Origin: Arcobacter sp. EP1
Lineage (GTDB): Bacteria > Campylobacterota > Campylobacteria > Campylobacterales > Arcobacteraceae
Reading direction: 5' to 3'
Assembly (NCBI GenBank): GCA_001655195.1
Contig: LPNY01000203.1
Coordinates: 1-64,000, forward strand
DNA: 64,000 nucleotides
In this document: in pieces, positions 1 through 7,696 of the stretch
Layout: each line of letters begins with the position of its first letter
Position numbering within the stretch: position 1 is the first letter of the stretch
Made by a program: the position numbers and the translations under genes
Notes under the pieces: generated by a model
What the model was told of the DNA's origin: nothing
What the model saw: only the letters and a program-made list of their open reading frames with translations
Database searches by the model: none

Positions 1-1
1 C

Positions 2-178
2 TTAGGAATTGTTCCATTTATGTTCTTACCTAAGATTATGGAAACCTATTTCAGTCTTCCTAGTCATTATATCTCTTATGTGATTGGAATTGCTATATTT
101 GCGGGGTTATTTATAATTCAAAAAGCAAAAAGCAGAGCGCAGAATATTTCTATCAATGAAGTAGAGATGAAATCATAA
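2..178 (+). CDS. C-terminal end of an unidentified membrane protein (5' end outside window)
   Basis: An open frame runs in from the left edge and stops at a TAA at 176-178. The 58 visible residues hold a hydrophobic segment (about residues 25-41, YVIGIAIFAGLFIIQ) followed by a basic, polar tail ending in EVEMKS. This is the usual look of the last transmembrane helix and cytoplasmic tail of an inner-membrane transporter or permease. Too little is present to name a family. A strong hairpin terminator follows at once. Confidence 0.6.
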   Translation, partial: LGIVPFMFLPKIMETYFSLPSHYISYVIGIAIFAGLFIIQKAKSRAQNISINEVEMKS

Positions 179-205
179 AAGAGGAGAACTTCTCCTCTTT
201 TTATT
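177..205 (+). terminator. Rho-independent terminator of the left-edge gene
   Basis: GAGGAGAA and TTCTCCTC form a stem directly after the stop codon, flanked by an A run on the left and a T run on the right. This is the standard layout of an intrinsic terminator. Confidence 0.8.
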
Positions 206-271
206 CACATTCTTTCACTTTTTTATTTTTTTAACTAAAATTCTCTATAATACCATCAAAAAAGGATAATA

Positions 272-1120
272 ATGTCTATTGGATTTATAGGATTAGGAAA
301 CTTAGGTCAAGCCATTGCAAAACGGCTGACAGATATGGGTGAAGAGCTTACTGTTTATAACCGAACAAAATCAAAAGTTGAAAGTTTAGGTTATGAAGTT
401 GTTGACTCACCAAAAGTACTTATAGAAAAATGTGATACTATTTTTATGTGTCTATTTGAATCAGACTCTGTGCAAAATATCTTAAATATGCAAGAGGGAC
501 TTTTAAGTGCTGATTTAAATGGGAAAACTATTATTGATTTAACTACAAATCACTTTGAAACCGTATTAACTTTCCATGAACAAATCAATGCCAAAGGTGG
601 AAACTATTTAGAGTCACCAGTATTTGGAAGCGTTGCCCCAGCACTTCAAGGTTTAGTAACTATTGTAACATCTGGAAGACAAGAGGTCTTTGAATCATGC
701 AAACCCCTGTTAGAAAAAATTGGTAAAGAGATTTTTTATTTAGGAACTGCAAGTCAAGCTTCAAAAATGAAACTCATTAACAATCTTTGTTTAGGTTCAT
801 TTATGGCAACCCTTGCAGAGTGTACAGCTCTAGGTGAAAAGTGTGATATTGATAAGAGTAAACTTCTTGAAATTTTAGGTGTGGGTGGTGGACAATCACT
901 AGTACTCAAAGCAAAAACACAAAAACTAATTGATGAAGATTTCTCAGCACATTTTTCAAACAATGCAATTTATAAAGACCTTCATACACTGCAAGATTTA
1001 GCCTATAAAATGGAGCAACCACTACATACGGCAAGTGCTCCTAAAGAGTTATTTGGTCAAATGAAAAAAGAGGGTAAAGGGGAAGAGGATTTCTCTTCTG
1101 TTTATCAACTATTTAAATAA
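272..1120 (+). CDS. NAD(P)-dependent oxidoreductase of the beta-hydroxyacid dehydrogenase family
   Basis: This 282-residue protein belongs to the 6-phosphogluconate / 3-hydroxyisobutyrate dehydrogenase superfamily. The Rossmann motif GLGNLG is at residues 7-12. The substrate-loop motif usually written DAPVSGG reads ESPVFGS at 114-120. The catalytic lysine is K167 in KLINN, with N171 as partner. Members reduce or oxidise small beta-hydroxyacids or semialdehydes such as tartronate, succinate or glyoxylate semialdehyde. The changed DAPVSGG loop means the substrate cannot be read from sequence. It stands alone between terminators. A glycerate kinase lies 1.5 kb away, so glyoxylate-to-glycerate chemistry is possible but only an inference. 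Confidence 0.85.
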   Translation: MSIGFIGLGNLGQAIAKRLTDMGEELTVYNRTKSKVESLGYEVVDSPKVLIEKCDTIFMCLFESDSVQNILNMQEGLLSADLNGKTIIDLTTNHFETVLTFHEQINAKGGNYLESPVFGSVAPALQGLVTIVTSGRQEVFESCKPLLEKIGKEIFYLGTASQASKMKLINNLCLGSFMATLAECTALGEKCDIDKSKLLEILGVGGGQSLVLKAKTQKLIDEDFSAHFSNNAIYKDLHTLQDLAYKMEQPLHTASAPKELFGQMKKEGKGEEDFSSVYQLFK

Positions 1121-1128
1121 GCTTATTT

Positions 1129-1153
1129 AAAAGTTAGGAGTTTCCTAACTTTT
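1129..1153. terminator. Bidirectional terminator between convergent genes
   Basis: AAAAGTTAGGA, a GTT loop and TCCTAACTTTT form a perfect 11-bp stem with A and T runs outside. The minus-strand gene's stop codon (1152-1154) overlaps the right arm, so the hairpin can serve both transcripts. Confidence 0.85.
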
Positions 1154-2051
1154 AAAATCTATATCCAAATCCAACTAACGCAAAATTATTCTCTTTGTCA
1201 TAAAAGTCATGATTTGCATCTTCATTTTCTACACCCATTTTAAAACTAATATAGCTGTTTTGAACTTCAAATGGTTTTTCATATTTTAATTTAGCTACTG
1301 CTTTATAAGAAGTTGCGTCAATCTGTTTATTTAAAATTGAATTTGTTTCATCATACTCTTTAAAACCTACACCAGCAAGAGTAAATAGCGAAATCTTTTC
1401 ACTCAATTTAAAGGATTTTTCAGCCTCAACTTCGTACTGTTTATAACTACTTTCATCACCATCTGCATCATACTGTTCCAGATTTAAATTTAAAACATAA
1501 CTGTTGATTTGGTTTTTAAATAAAAACTGTTGTCGATTACCCTCACGTTTTAATGCATCTATTACGGTCTCATTTTCATAATCAACGGTTGTGTATCGAT
1601 ATACAAAATTGCTCTTCCAAATTGGTGAAAAACTCGTACCATATGAAATAAAAGCACCTTTTTCACTAACATCAGTCTTTTCCCTACTTGTTCCAGTAGA
1701 AAATGGATTTTGCCAAGACTCTTCATCTAACTTATAGATAAATCCTACATCAAATAGACCAACATTTGTAGCTTGTGAATAACCAAAATTAAACTCACCC
1801 CTTTGAGATTCCATATAAATTTGTTCATTTTTTGAAATATCTACTCCATAATAGAATTCTACTGCCGGTACTGTTGTTGATTCACTACTTGCACTTGAAT
1901 TTACTGAATCAATAGTTGAACTGCCTTCTGTACTAAAACTATCTTTTGAATTTATAACGCCTAAACCTAGTTCAACATAGTTTTCTTTTGCATACAAATT
2001 TGAACAGACTGTCAATGCTAACATTGAAGATATTAATATTTTTCTTTTCAT
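1152..2051 (-). CDS. Outer-membrane beta-barrel-like protein, DUF2860-like
   Basis: The 299-residue protein starts with a signal peptide (MKRKILISSMLALTVCSNLYA, cut after YA). It continues with alternating polar/hydrophobic stretches rich in aromatic residues and ends in FGYRF. A terminal phenylalanine after such a strand is the recognition signal for outer-membrane barrel assembly. Residues 40-65 are a Ser/Thr-rich, low-complexity stretch, probably a surface loop. Layout and length resemble the DUF2860 family known from vibrios; I recognise the style rather than a diagnostic motif. No function is known. It is a single gene, and the next gene upstream on the same strand is 84 bp away. Confidence 0.65.
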   Translation of the reverse strand: MKRKILISSMLALTVCSNLYAKENYVELGLGVINSKDSFSTEGSSTIDSVNSSASSESTTVPAVEFYYGVDISKNEQIYMESQRGEFNFGYSQATNVGLFDVGFIYKLDEESWQNPFSTGTSREKTDVSEKGAFISYGTSFSPIWKSNFVYRYTTVDYENETVIDALKREGNRQQFLFKNQINSYVLNLNLEQYDADGDESSYKQYEVEAEKSFKLSEKISLFTLAGVGFKEYDETNSILNKQIDATSYKAVAKLKYEKPFEVQNSYISFKMGVENEDANHDFYDKENNFALVGFGYRF

Positions 2052-2135
2052 AAAAAATCCTTTAAAAACTTTATAAAAGAACTATAAATAAAAAAAGTGT
2101 GAAAATGGAGTCGAAAGATAGATATTTATAAGAAT

Positions 2136-2543
2136 TTATGCAGCAAGGGCAGCCACATAGGCTTGCTCTTGGTATTTCTTTAGATTATTTGGGATATGAA
2201 CATCATTCTTTTTCTCAAATGCACCCATAGCTTGCCCCGATATTAGTTCAACAACACAATGGGGATTTAATTGAATCAATGCCTCCATTTTAAATGTCAC
2301 TGCACCCCCTGCAAAGTTTCCTTTTTTAGCACGTTTTTTTAATATAACTTTATCGATTTCATTATCAATTAAAAACGCTAACAGTTCGTTGCAAAATTGT
2401 CTAATAGATTCTTGGGAGTCGTCATCCTGTAAAGTGATTTTTTTTATTTTCATATCAATATAAATAACAATATCATCATCTTGTTTTTCAATCACTGAAA
2501 AAATTGCTTGATTTGATTTAAGTTCGATTCCACATATTCGCAT
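2136..2543 (-). CDS. DUF3010 family protein
   Basis: A 135-residue soluble protein beginning MRICGIELKSNQAIFSVIE, which matches the N-terminus of DUF3010. The first strand (GIEL.SNQA) resembles the start of an RNase H-like or actin-like fold. A central KKRAKKGNFAGGAVTFKMEALIQ segment is conserved in the family in my recollection. No catalytic role is established. There is no signal peptide or membrane segment. It is monocistronic, with a divergent promoter region shared with the glycerate kinase gene. Confidence 0.75.
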   Translation of the reverse strand: MRICGIELKSNQAIFSVIEKQDDDIVIYIDMKIKKITLQDDDSQESIRQFCNELLAFLIDNEIDKVILKKRAKKGNFAGGAVTFKMEALIQLNPHCVVELISGQAMGAFEKKNDVHIPNNLKKYQEQAYVAALAA

Positions 2544-2630
2544 GGGTTTCCTTTTCTTTGTTTTTTAGAAGTATAGTTAAAATAAAAATCTCATATGGAT
2601 TATATGTCATATTGCTATACTTTTCTTTGT

Positions 2631-2636
2631 TATAAT
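2631..2636 (+). promoter_or_regulatory. Extended -10 box upstream of glycerate kinase
   Basis: TATAAT stands 33 bases ahead of the ATG at 2669, after a T-rich stretch. Campylobacterota sigma-70 promoters often rely on a good -10 and periodic T tracts rather than a -35 box. Confidence 0.5.
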
Positions 2637-2668
2637 AGATTTAGAACAGTTTTTACAAAAGGTTTTAT

Positions 2669-3805
2669 ATGAATATAGTGATTGCTCCCGATTCTTTTAA
2701 AGAGACTCTAACCGCTACTGAAGTTTGTGAAACAATAGAAAAAAGCATGCATAAAGTTTTTCCAAACGCGACAATAGAAAAAGTACCCCTAGCAGATGGA
2801 GGAGAAGGAACGGCTAAAACCCTCGTAGAAGCAAATCATGGAGAAATTATCACAGTTGCAGTTAAAGACCCACTTCAACGAGACATTAGTGCCTATTATG
2901 GACTCATTCATCATGGAAAAACCGCAGTAATAGAAATGGCAACAGCCAGTGGGTTGGAGTTATTAAAACAAAATGAAAAAAATCCACTACAAACTACCTC
3001 TTATGGATTTGGGCAACTCATTCTCGATGCACTTAATCGTGGGGTGAAAAGTTTTATTTTAGGACTTGGTGGTAGTGCTACTAATGATGTAGGTATTGGT
3101 ATGTTACAAGCATTGGGGCTAAAGTTTTTTAATGAAAATGGCGAAAGCTTTTTTGCAACCACCCAAACTATCCAACAAATTCGTAGTATGGATATAAGTC
3201 TACTTCAAAAACGGTTTAAAAATGTCACTATCAAAGTAGCTTGTGATGTGACAAATCCTTTATGCGGTCAAAATGGAGCCTCATATACCTTTGCAGCTCA
3301 AAAAGGGGCAACACCTCAAATAATCAAAGAACTGGACGATAAGCTATCTTATTTTGCTCATATATGCGAATCTACTCTAGGAAAACGAACACAAACTATA
3401 GAAGGTTCTGGAGCAGCTGGTGGATTAGGGTTTGCCTTGGTGACTTTTTGTAATGCGTTTTTAGAAAGTGGAATTGAACTTATTATGCAAAGTGTGAATT
3501 TAGAATCAAAAATCAAAAAAGCTGATTTGGTTATCACAGGTGAGGGCAGAATGGATCAACAAACCATTCAAGGAAAAACCCCAATAGGCGTTACTAAACT
3601 TGCCAAAAAACATGACAAAAAGGTTATTGCTATTGTAGGGTGTTTAGATGAAGGTTATGAAATTGTACTTGAACATGGCATTGATGCAGTGTTTGATTGT
3701 ACACCTATTTCAACTGATTTTGAAACGGTGAAAAAAAATGCCAAAAAAAACTTAGAATTAACCACATTGAATGTGGCAAAAAGTTTACAAATAAACCTTA
3801 CTTAG
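2669..3805 (+). CDS. Glycerate kinase (GlxK/GarK type)
   Basis: A 378-residue protein of the usual length for glycerate 2-kinases of the GarK/GlxK family, which phosphorylate D-glycerate with ATP to feed lower glycolysis. Recognisable parts are the N-terminal IAPDSFKETLTA, the PLADGGEGTAKTL loop near residues 41-53, the GGSATNDVG motif near 134-142, the GASYTFAAQKGA stretch, and the C-terminal ITGEGRMDQQT motif. The start ATG follows an AAAAGG ribosome binding site. The last 8 bases overlap the end of the convergent lipoprotein gene, so there is no room for a separate terminator. Confidence 0.92.
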   Translation: MNIVIAPDSFKETLTATEVCETIEKSMHKVFPNATIEKVPLADGGEGTAKTLVEANHGEIITVAVKDPLQRDISAYYGLIHHGKTAVIEMATASGLELLKQNEKNPLQTTSYGFGQLILDALNRGVKSFILGLGGSATNDVGIGMLQALGLKFFNENGESFFATTQTIQQIRSMDISLLQKRFKNVTIKVACDVTNPLCGQNGASYTFAAQKGATPQIIKELDDKLSYFAHICESTLGKRTQTIEGSGAAGGLGFALVTFCNAFLESGIELIMQSVNLESKIKKADLVITGEGRMDQQTIQGKTPIGVTKLAKKHDKKVIAIVGCLDEGYEIVLEHGIDAVFDCTPISTDFETVKKNAKKNLELTTLNVAKSLQINLT

Positions 3806-4256
3806 AGCAGTGTGTTTTAATAGCCTCAAACATTAAAGGCTCAGCATTGGCAATTTTTAAACTATTCCATGAAGTAGAGATAATTTGATTAAATTGTTTC
3901 TCTCTTTTGTTAAAACTAATATATAAAATACTATCAACTTTTTTTTGACTTTGTATTTCTATACCCTCATCAGTTAAAAAATCAACATAATCGTTGAGTG
4001 AAATATTCATATTGGGGATTTGTTTATGGGTAAGTTCAAAATAAGACTCGTAGATATTGTTAAACTCTACGTAATAAACCTCTTTGACAATATTTTTATC
4101 TTCGTAGGTTCTAACTTTTCGTACATCATCAAAAGGCACAATACAATTAAAAGTCACCCGTAGTTTATTCTCTTCTTGAAAGCTTAGGTTTTTATTTCCC
4201 ACAGAACAACCTGCAAAAATGAAAAGAGCAATTAGGGTTAAAAGAAGTGTTTTCAT
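3798..4256 (-). CDS. Putative lipoprotein, unknown function
   Basis: 152 residues. Residues 1-16 form a hydrophobic signal followed by the lipobox FAGC, so the mature protein would start at Cys17 and be lipid-anchored. The rest is a small alpha/beta-looking domain with no motif I know, and a second cysteine sits near the C-terminus (THCSK). It converges with the glycerate kinase gene and overlaps it by 8 bases. No function can be inferred from context. Confidence 0.7.
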   Translation of the reverse strand: MKTLLLTLIALFIFAGCSVGNKNLSFQEENKLRVTFNCIVPFDDVRKVRTYEDKNIVKEVYYVEFNNIYESYFELTHKQIPNMNISLNDYVDFLTDEGIEIQSQKKVDSILYISFNKREKQFNQIISTSWNSLKIANAEPLMFEAIKTHCSK

Positions 4257-4310
4257 GATTTTATTGTAACCAATAAAAATTTAAAGGCACGTAGTTATTA
4301 CCCAAAATAT

Positions 4311-4335
4311 GGCTAGACTTCATCTAGCCTTTTTT
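4311..4335. terminator. Hairpin at the end of the ABC-F gene
   Basis: GGCTAGA, a CTTCA loop and TCTAGCC form a 7-bp stem next to a T run on the plus strand. On the minus strand the stop codon of the ABC-F gene lies inside the stem and a short T-rich stretch follows. It probably ends that transcript. Confidence 0.5.
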
Positions 4336-6049
4336 GAAACTCGGCATTGAGTTTTTCTAACTTCTCTTCTAAATCTAACACTTGTGAATTTTTTTGAGAT
4401 GCTTCTTTACCACTTAGGGTTGGAATTAACGCTTTGAGTTCTTCAATCTCTTTTTTGATAGGCGTTGTTGTTTTACTCTTTTCAGTTACAATTGCTGCTC
4501 GCAGTTTTTTGATCTCTTTTTTAGTTCGTTTTGGTTTAACAACTTTCTTTTTCTCACCTGCATCGTCATCTTCCCAACCAATTTTTTCTAAGAACTCATC
4601 ATAAGTTCCATTAAAATAATCTGCCCCATCATTTGTAAATACAATCAATCTATCACATACTGCACGAAGCAGTTCTTCAGAGTGAGTTACAATCATACAT
4701 GAACCCTCAAAAGCTTTAATAGCTGTTGTTAAGGCATCAATAGAATCAATATCTAGGTGGTTTGTTGGCTCATCAAGGAACAATAAATTCACACGTTTGG
4801 CAATAATTTTACCTAACATTACTCGTGATTTTTCACCCCCAGAAAGTAGGGAAATCTTTTTCTTAGCGTTATCACCACTAAACATCATAATTCCACAAAT
4901 GGTTCGAATCACTGCTTCTGGAAGTTTATGGTTTACACTGTAAATTTCATCCATGATACTATTGTTTTTATTCAGATGTGAGATATTCGTTTGTCCAAAA
5001 TGCCCAAAAGTACAACTAGGATGAAAGTCAACACTTCCCGTTTGGGCTTCTAGTTCTCCTGCGATTGCATTTAATAGTGTAGATTTACCTTTACCATTTT
5101 TACCAATTATTCCAATGGTTTCACCACGCGAAAGTGCAAACGAAATGTTTTTAAATAAAATATTGTCTTTTTCATATCCAAAGCTCAAATCTTTGACTTC
5201 TACTAAAAACTTTGCCGCTGTCTCTTTGTAGTTAAAATCAAATTTTAAATTAGCATCATAATCGATGTCTTCTAAAATTTCCATTTTTTCTAAAATTTTT
5301 ACTTTTGATTGGGCTAGGGTTGCCGTTGCCGCTCGGGCTTTATTTTTAGCGATGAACTCTTCGAGGTCTTTGATTTTTTTCTCTTGAGCGATTTTTTGTT
5401 TTTCGTGGTGCTCTTCGTTAGCTAAAATTTGTTCATAAAATTTTCGTGTTCCACCTGGAATCATAAAGGCACTTCGTCGTACAATTCCTAAAGTGTGCGT
5501 ACAAACACTGTCCATAAATTCTCTATCGTGGGTGATAAGAATCACTTCGCCTTGGAAGTTTTTTAAAAATGCTTTTAACCATCTAATTGAAAGAATATCC
5601 AAGTAGTTCGTAGGCTCATCAAGCAGTAACATGTTAGGTTCTGTTAACAGAAGTTTTGCTAAATTAATTCGAATTTGATAACCACCCGAAAAAGATTTTG
5701 GGTCTTTTTGTAAATCCGCATCAGTAAATCCTAAACCAAAAAGAATTTTTTCTGCTTTATAAATATCATACTTGTCATCTTCACTTAAAGCTAACGCCGT
5801 TTCATCAATAAGTGTTTTCTCACTAAAATCAAAATACTGTTTTAATGCCCCAATTTTATAGGCTTTTGGAAATTTAATTTCCCCATTGTCTTGCTGTTCT
5901 TCACCAAGGATGAGTTTAAAAAGTGTCGATTTTCCCGTACCATTACGACCAACTAGTCCCACTTTATCGCTAGAATTTAGACGTAAGTTCATGTCACTGT
6001 AGAGTTCACCCGTTGGGTAGCTTTTTGATATATTAATTAGTTCTATCAT
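4313..6049 (-). CDS. ABC-F family ATPase (ribosome-associated translation factor type)
   Basis: 578 residues with two ABC domains and no membrane segments, the defining layout of ABC-F proteins (EttA/Uup/YheS group), which act on the ribosome. The first Walker A is GRNGTGKS (34-41), with signature SGGYQ and Walker B LLLDEPTNYLD. The second set is GKNGKGKS, SGGEK and LFLDEPTNHLD. Between them lies the charged linker (about 205-260), which reaches the tRNA site in this family. The C-terminus is a Lys/Glu-rich coiled coil (about 500-578), as in Uup. SGGYQ instead of SGGEQ in the first signature is a small deviation. Which ABC-F subgroup it belongs to cannot be settled by eye. Confidence 0.9.
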   Translation of the reverse strand: MIELINISKSYPTGELYSDMNLRLNSSDKVGLVGRNGTGKSTLFKLILGEEQQDNGEIKFPKAYKIGALKQYFDFSEKTLIDETALALSEDDKYDIYKAEKILFGLGFTDADLQKDPKSFSGGYQIRINLAKLLLTEPNMLLLDEPTNYLDILSIRWLKAFLKNFQGEVILITHDREFMDSVCTHTLGIVRRSAFMIPGGTRKFYEQILANEEHHEKQKIAQEKKIKDLEEFIAKNKARAATATLAQSKVKILEKMEILEDIDYDANLKFDFNYKETAAKFLVEVKDLSFGYEKDNILFKNISFALSRGETIGIIGKNGKGKSTLLNAIAGELEAQTGSVDFHPSCTFGHFGQTNISHLNKNNSIMDEIYSVNHKLPEAVIRTICGIMMFSGDNAKKKISLLSGGEKSRVMLGKIIAKRVNLLFLDEPTNHLDIDSIDALTTAIKAFEGSCMIVTHSEELLRAVCDRLIVFTNDGADYFNGTYDEFLEKIGWEDDDAGEKKKVVKPKRTKKEIKKLRAAIVTEKSKTTTPIKKEIEELKALIPTLSGKEASQKNSQVLDLEEKLEKLNAEFQKRLDEV

Positions 6050-6109
6050 GATTTATCTTTATATGTTTGTTTTTGAATTCGCGATTATAGGGTATAGTGG
6101 ATTATAGGT

Positions 6110-6667
6110 TTATAAAGCGTACTCTTTAGGTTCAAAATTTTCAATTGCAGTAATAAGTTCCTCTTTATAACTAGATTGAATCATAATATCAACATGTTCT
6201 TGTTTTAAAAACCCTTCTTCTGACATAGTCTTTATCATATCCAGCAATTTATCATAAAAACCATCCACGTTATAAAAAGCACACGGTTTTTTATGAAACC
6301 CTAGTTGTGCCCATGTCCAAACTTCAAAAATTTCTTCGAGCGTTCCTAAACCACCAGGCAGTGCTACAAAAGCATCAGACAGCTGTGCCATAGTTGCTTT
6401 ACGTTCGTGCATATCTTTCACAATAATAAGTTCTGTTAAATTTTCGTGGGCAAGCTCTAAATCTTTGAGTTTTTCAGGAATAACCCCACAAATATTTCCA
6501 CCATGCTCTAAAACTGCATCAGCAAGTGTTCCCATCATACCAACACTACCTGCACCAAAAACTACATTGATATTATTCAGCGCTAAATATTTTCCAAAAT
6601 CTTTTGCTGCATTGGCATAGGCTTCGTTGTTTCCTAAACTTGCACCACAGAATACGGCTAATGTCAT
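6110..6667 (-). CDS. LOG family protein (TIGR00730-type nucleotide 5'-monophosphate phosphoribohydrolase)
   Basis: 185 residues, the normal LOG length. The diagnostic motif PGGLGTLEE is at 104-112 and the conserved MHERK at 86-90; together they form the active site that cleaves the N-glycosidic bond of nucleoside monophosphates. The Rossmann-like start (FCGASLGNN and VFGAGSVGMMG) is also typical. Plant and fungal members release cytokinins; in most bacteria the physiological substrate is unclear. It sits between the ABC-F gene and a toxin-antitoxin pair and is probably transcribed alone. Confidence 0.88.
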   Translation of the reverse strand: MTLAVFCGASLGNNEAYANAAKDFGKYLALNNINVVFGAGSVGMMGTLADAVLEHGGNICGVIPEKLKDLELAHENLTELIIVKDMHERKATMAQLSDAFVALPGGLGTLEEIFEVWTWAQLGFHKKPCAFYNVDGFYDKLLDMIKTMSEEGFLKQEHVDIMIQSSYKEELITAIENFEPKEYAL

Positions 6668-6709
6668 TGTCTGTCCTTAGATATTTTTTTAAAAAATAAC
6701 ATGTTTTTC

Positions 6710-6988
6710 TTAAGCAACGGCTTGAAGTTTAATATCCAAAGCATTGAGTACTTTTAGAACTGTATCAAATTTTGGTTTAGCACCCTTTTTGAAAGTTTTA
6801 TACAAACTCTCACGACCAAGTCCTGTATCATTTGCTATATTACTTATACCCTTGGCTTTTGCAACATAACCAATAGCATCCATAAACTCATCCATATCAC
6901 CATCACGTAATACTTGAGTTAAGTATTCAGCTATCATCTCTTTTGAATCTAAATATTGGGATATATCAAAGTTGGTTGTTTTATTCAT
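6710..6988 (-). CDS. HigA-like antitoxin with helix-turn-helix (addiction module antidote)
   Basis: 92 residues. The pattern ANDTGLGRESLYKTFKKGAKPKFDTVLKVLNALDIKL (about 53-88) is the helix-turn-helix of the TIGR02684-type probable addiction-module antidotes. The N-terminal part (FDISQYLDSKEMIAEYL) is the usual toxin-binding segment. Its ATG lies inside the end of the upstream toxin gene (8-base overlap), so the two are translationally coupled. Toxin-first order is normal for this HigBA-like class. It would neutralise the toxin and repress the operon at the operator 7283-7302. Confidence 0.85.
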   Translation of the reverse strand: MNKTTNFDISQYLDSKEMIAEYLTQVLRDGDMDEFMDAIGYVAKAKGISNIANDTGLGRESLYKTFKKGAKPKFDTVLKVLNALDIKLQAVA

Positions 6989-7283
6989 CTTTTAGCTCCT
7001 CTAATATTTTTCTGGCTTTATTTATATCACTACTTTGTGTTGATTTGTCACCACCAAAAAGTAAAATGACAATTTCATTATTCTTTTTCGTATAATAAAC
7101 TCGATAGGCAGAACCAACTGTTATACGAAGCTCATATAATTCACACCCTAAAGATTTAAAATCACCAAAATTTCCTTTTTTAATTCTATCAATACGACGA
7201 AGAATAGAAACCTTGCCTTTAATATCTTTGAGTTTAGATAACCACTTAGAAAAATACTCTGTCTGTTTTATATTATACATCAT
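6981..7283 (-). CDS. RelE/HigB-like toxin (addiction module killer protein)
   Basis: 100 residues matching the TIGR02683 / phage Gp49-like killer proteins. The hallmark stretch is GDFKSLGCELYELRITVG followed by YRVYYTKK and a C-terminal LLFGGDKSTQSSDINKA. This is a RelE-fold mRNA endonuclease family, thought to cut mRNA on the ribosome. The second of two tandem ATGs or the first may be used; I took the first. It is the first gene of the toxin-antitoxin operon. The start codon touches a palindromic operator, consistent with autoregulation. Confidence 0.85.
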   Translation of the reverse strand: MMYNIKQTEYFSKWLSKLKDIKGKVSILRRIDRIKKGNFGDFKSLGCELYELRITVGSAYRVYYTKKNNEIVILLFGGDKSTQSSDINKARKILEELKDE

Positions 7284-7321
7284 TGTATCCTATAAGATAC
7301 AAATTGTCAAATACTTGTATC
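7283..7321 (-). promoter_or_regulatory. Operator/promoter of the toxin-antitoxin operon
   Basis: TTGTATC-N6-GATACAA (7283-7302) is a perfect 7-bp inverted repeat that touches the toxin start codon. A further half-site TTGTATC lies at 7315-7321. On the minus strand a TTGACA-like box (7305-7310 in plus coordinates) sits between the two. Palindrome plus extra half-site at the start of an antitoxin-controlled operon is typical for HTH antitoxin binding. Confidence 0.6.
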
Positions 7322-7440
7322 TTTTTAGATTTTATAAATGATAATCTATTTTAATTTTTTGGATTGATTTCATTTCAAATTGTAATTTTTTGGATTATTT
7401 TATAGGAGATTTTATCTATATATCTAAGTATCAAATGGTA

Positions 7441-7671
7441 TCGCAAAGAGGATTACCTCTTCACTCTACTTACTTTTGTATTGACTAAAAGTAAGCAAAA
7501 GCAACTGCCAGTTGTCAAAGCACTGCGTGTTCCTAAAATTTTAAAGATTTATTTTCTACGCTCATAACTCGTCGAAAACGTGACCTTAGTCACCTTTGTC
7601 TCCTCAAACATGAATCGCTTTTCTCCGAAAAAAATATTCAAAATTCTAGCTTTGACAAAGGCAGGAAGAAA
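7441..7671 (+). repeat. Long dispersed repeat (family 2), copy 1
   Basis: This non-coding stretch matches the reverse complement of 40001-40236. Shared blocks in the same order are TCTTCACTCTA, then TAAAAGTAAGCAAAA, then GTTCC, then CTCAAACA, then GCTTTT(C)TCCGAAA, then TTGACAA with a nearby CAGG. It begins with an inverted repeat around TACTTTT/AAAAGTA. No open frame of note is present. The copy ends just before the stop codon of the KAP NTPase gene. It fills most of the 413-base gap between the toxin-antitoxin promoter and that gene. Confidence 0.7.
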
Positions 7672-7696
7672 GTACGCAAACATTCTAAAATAAAAA

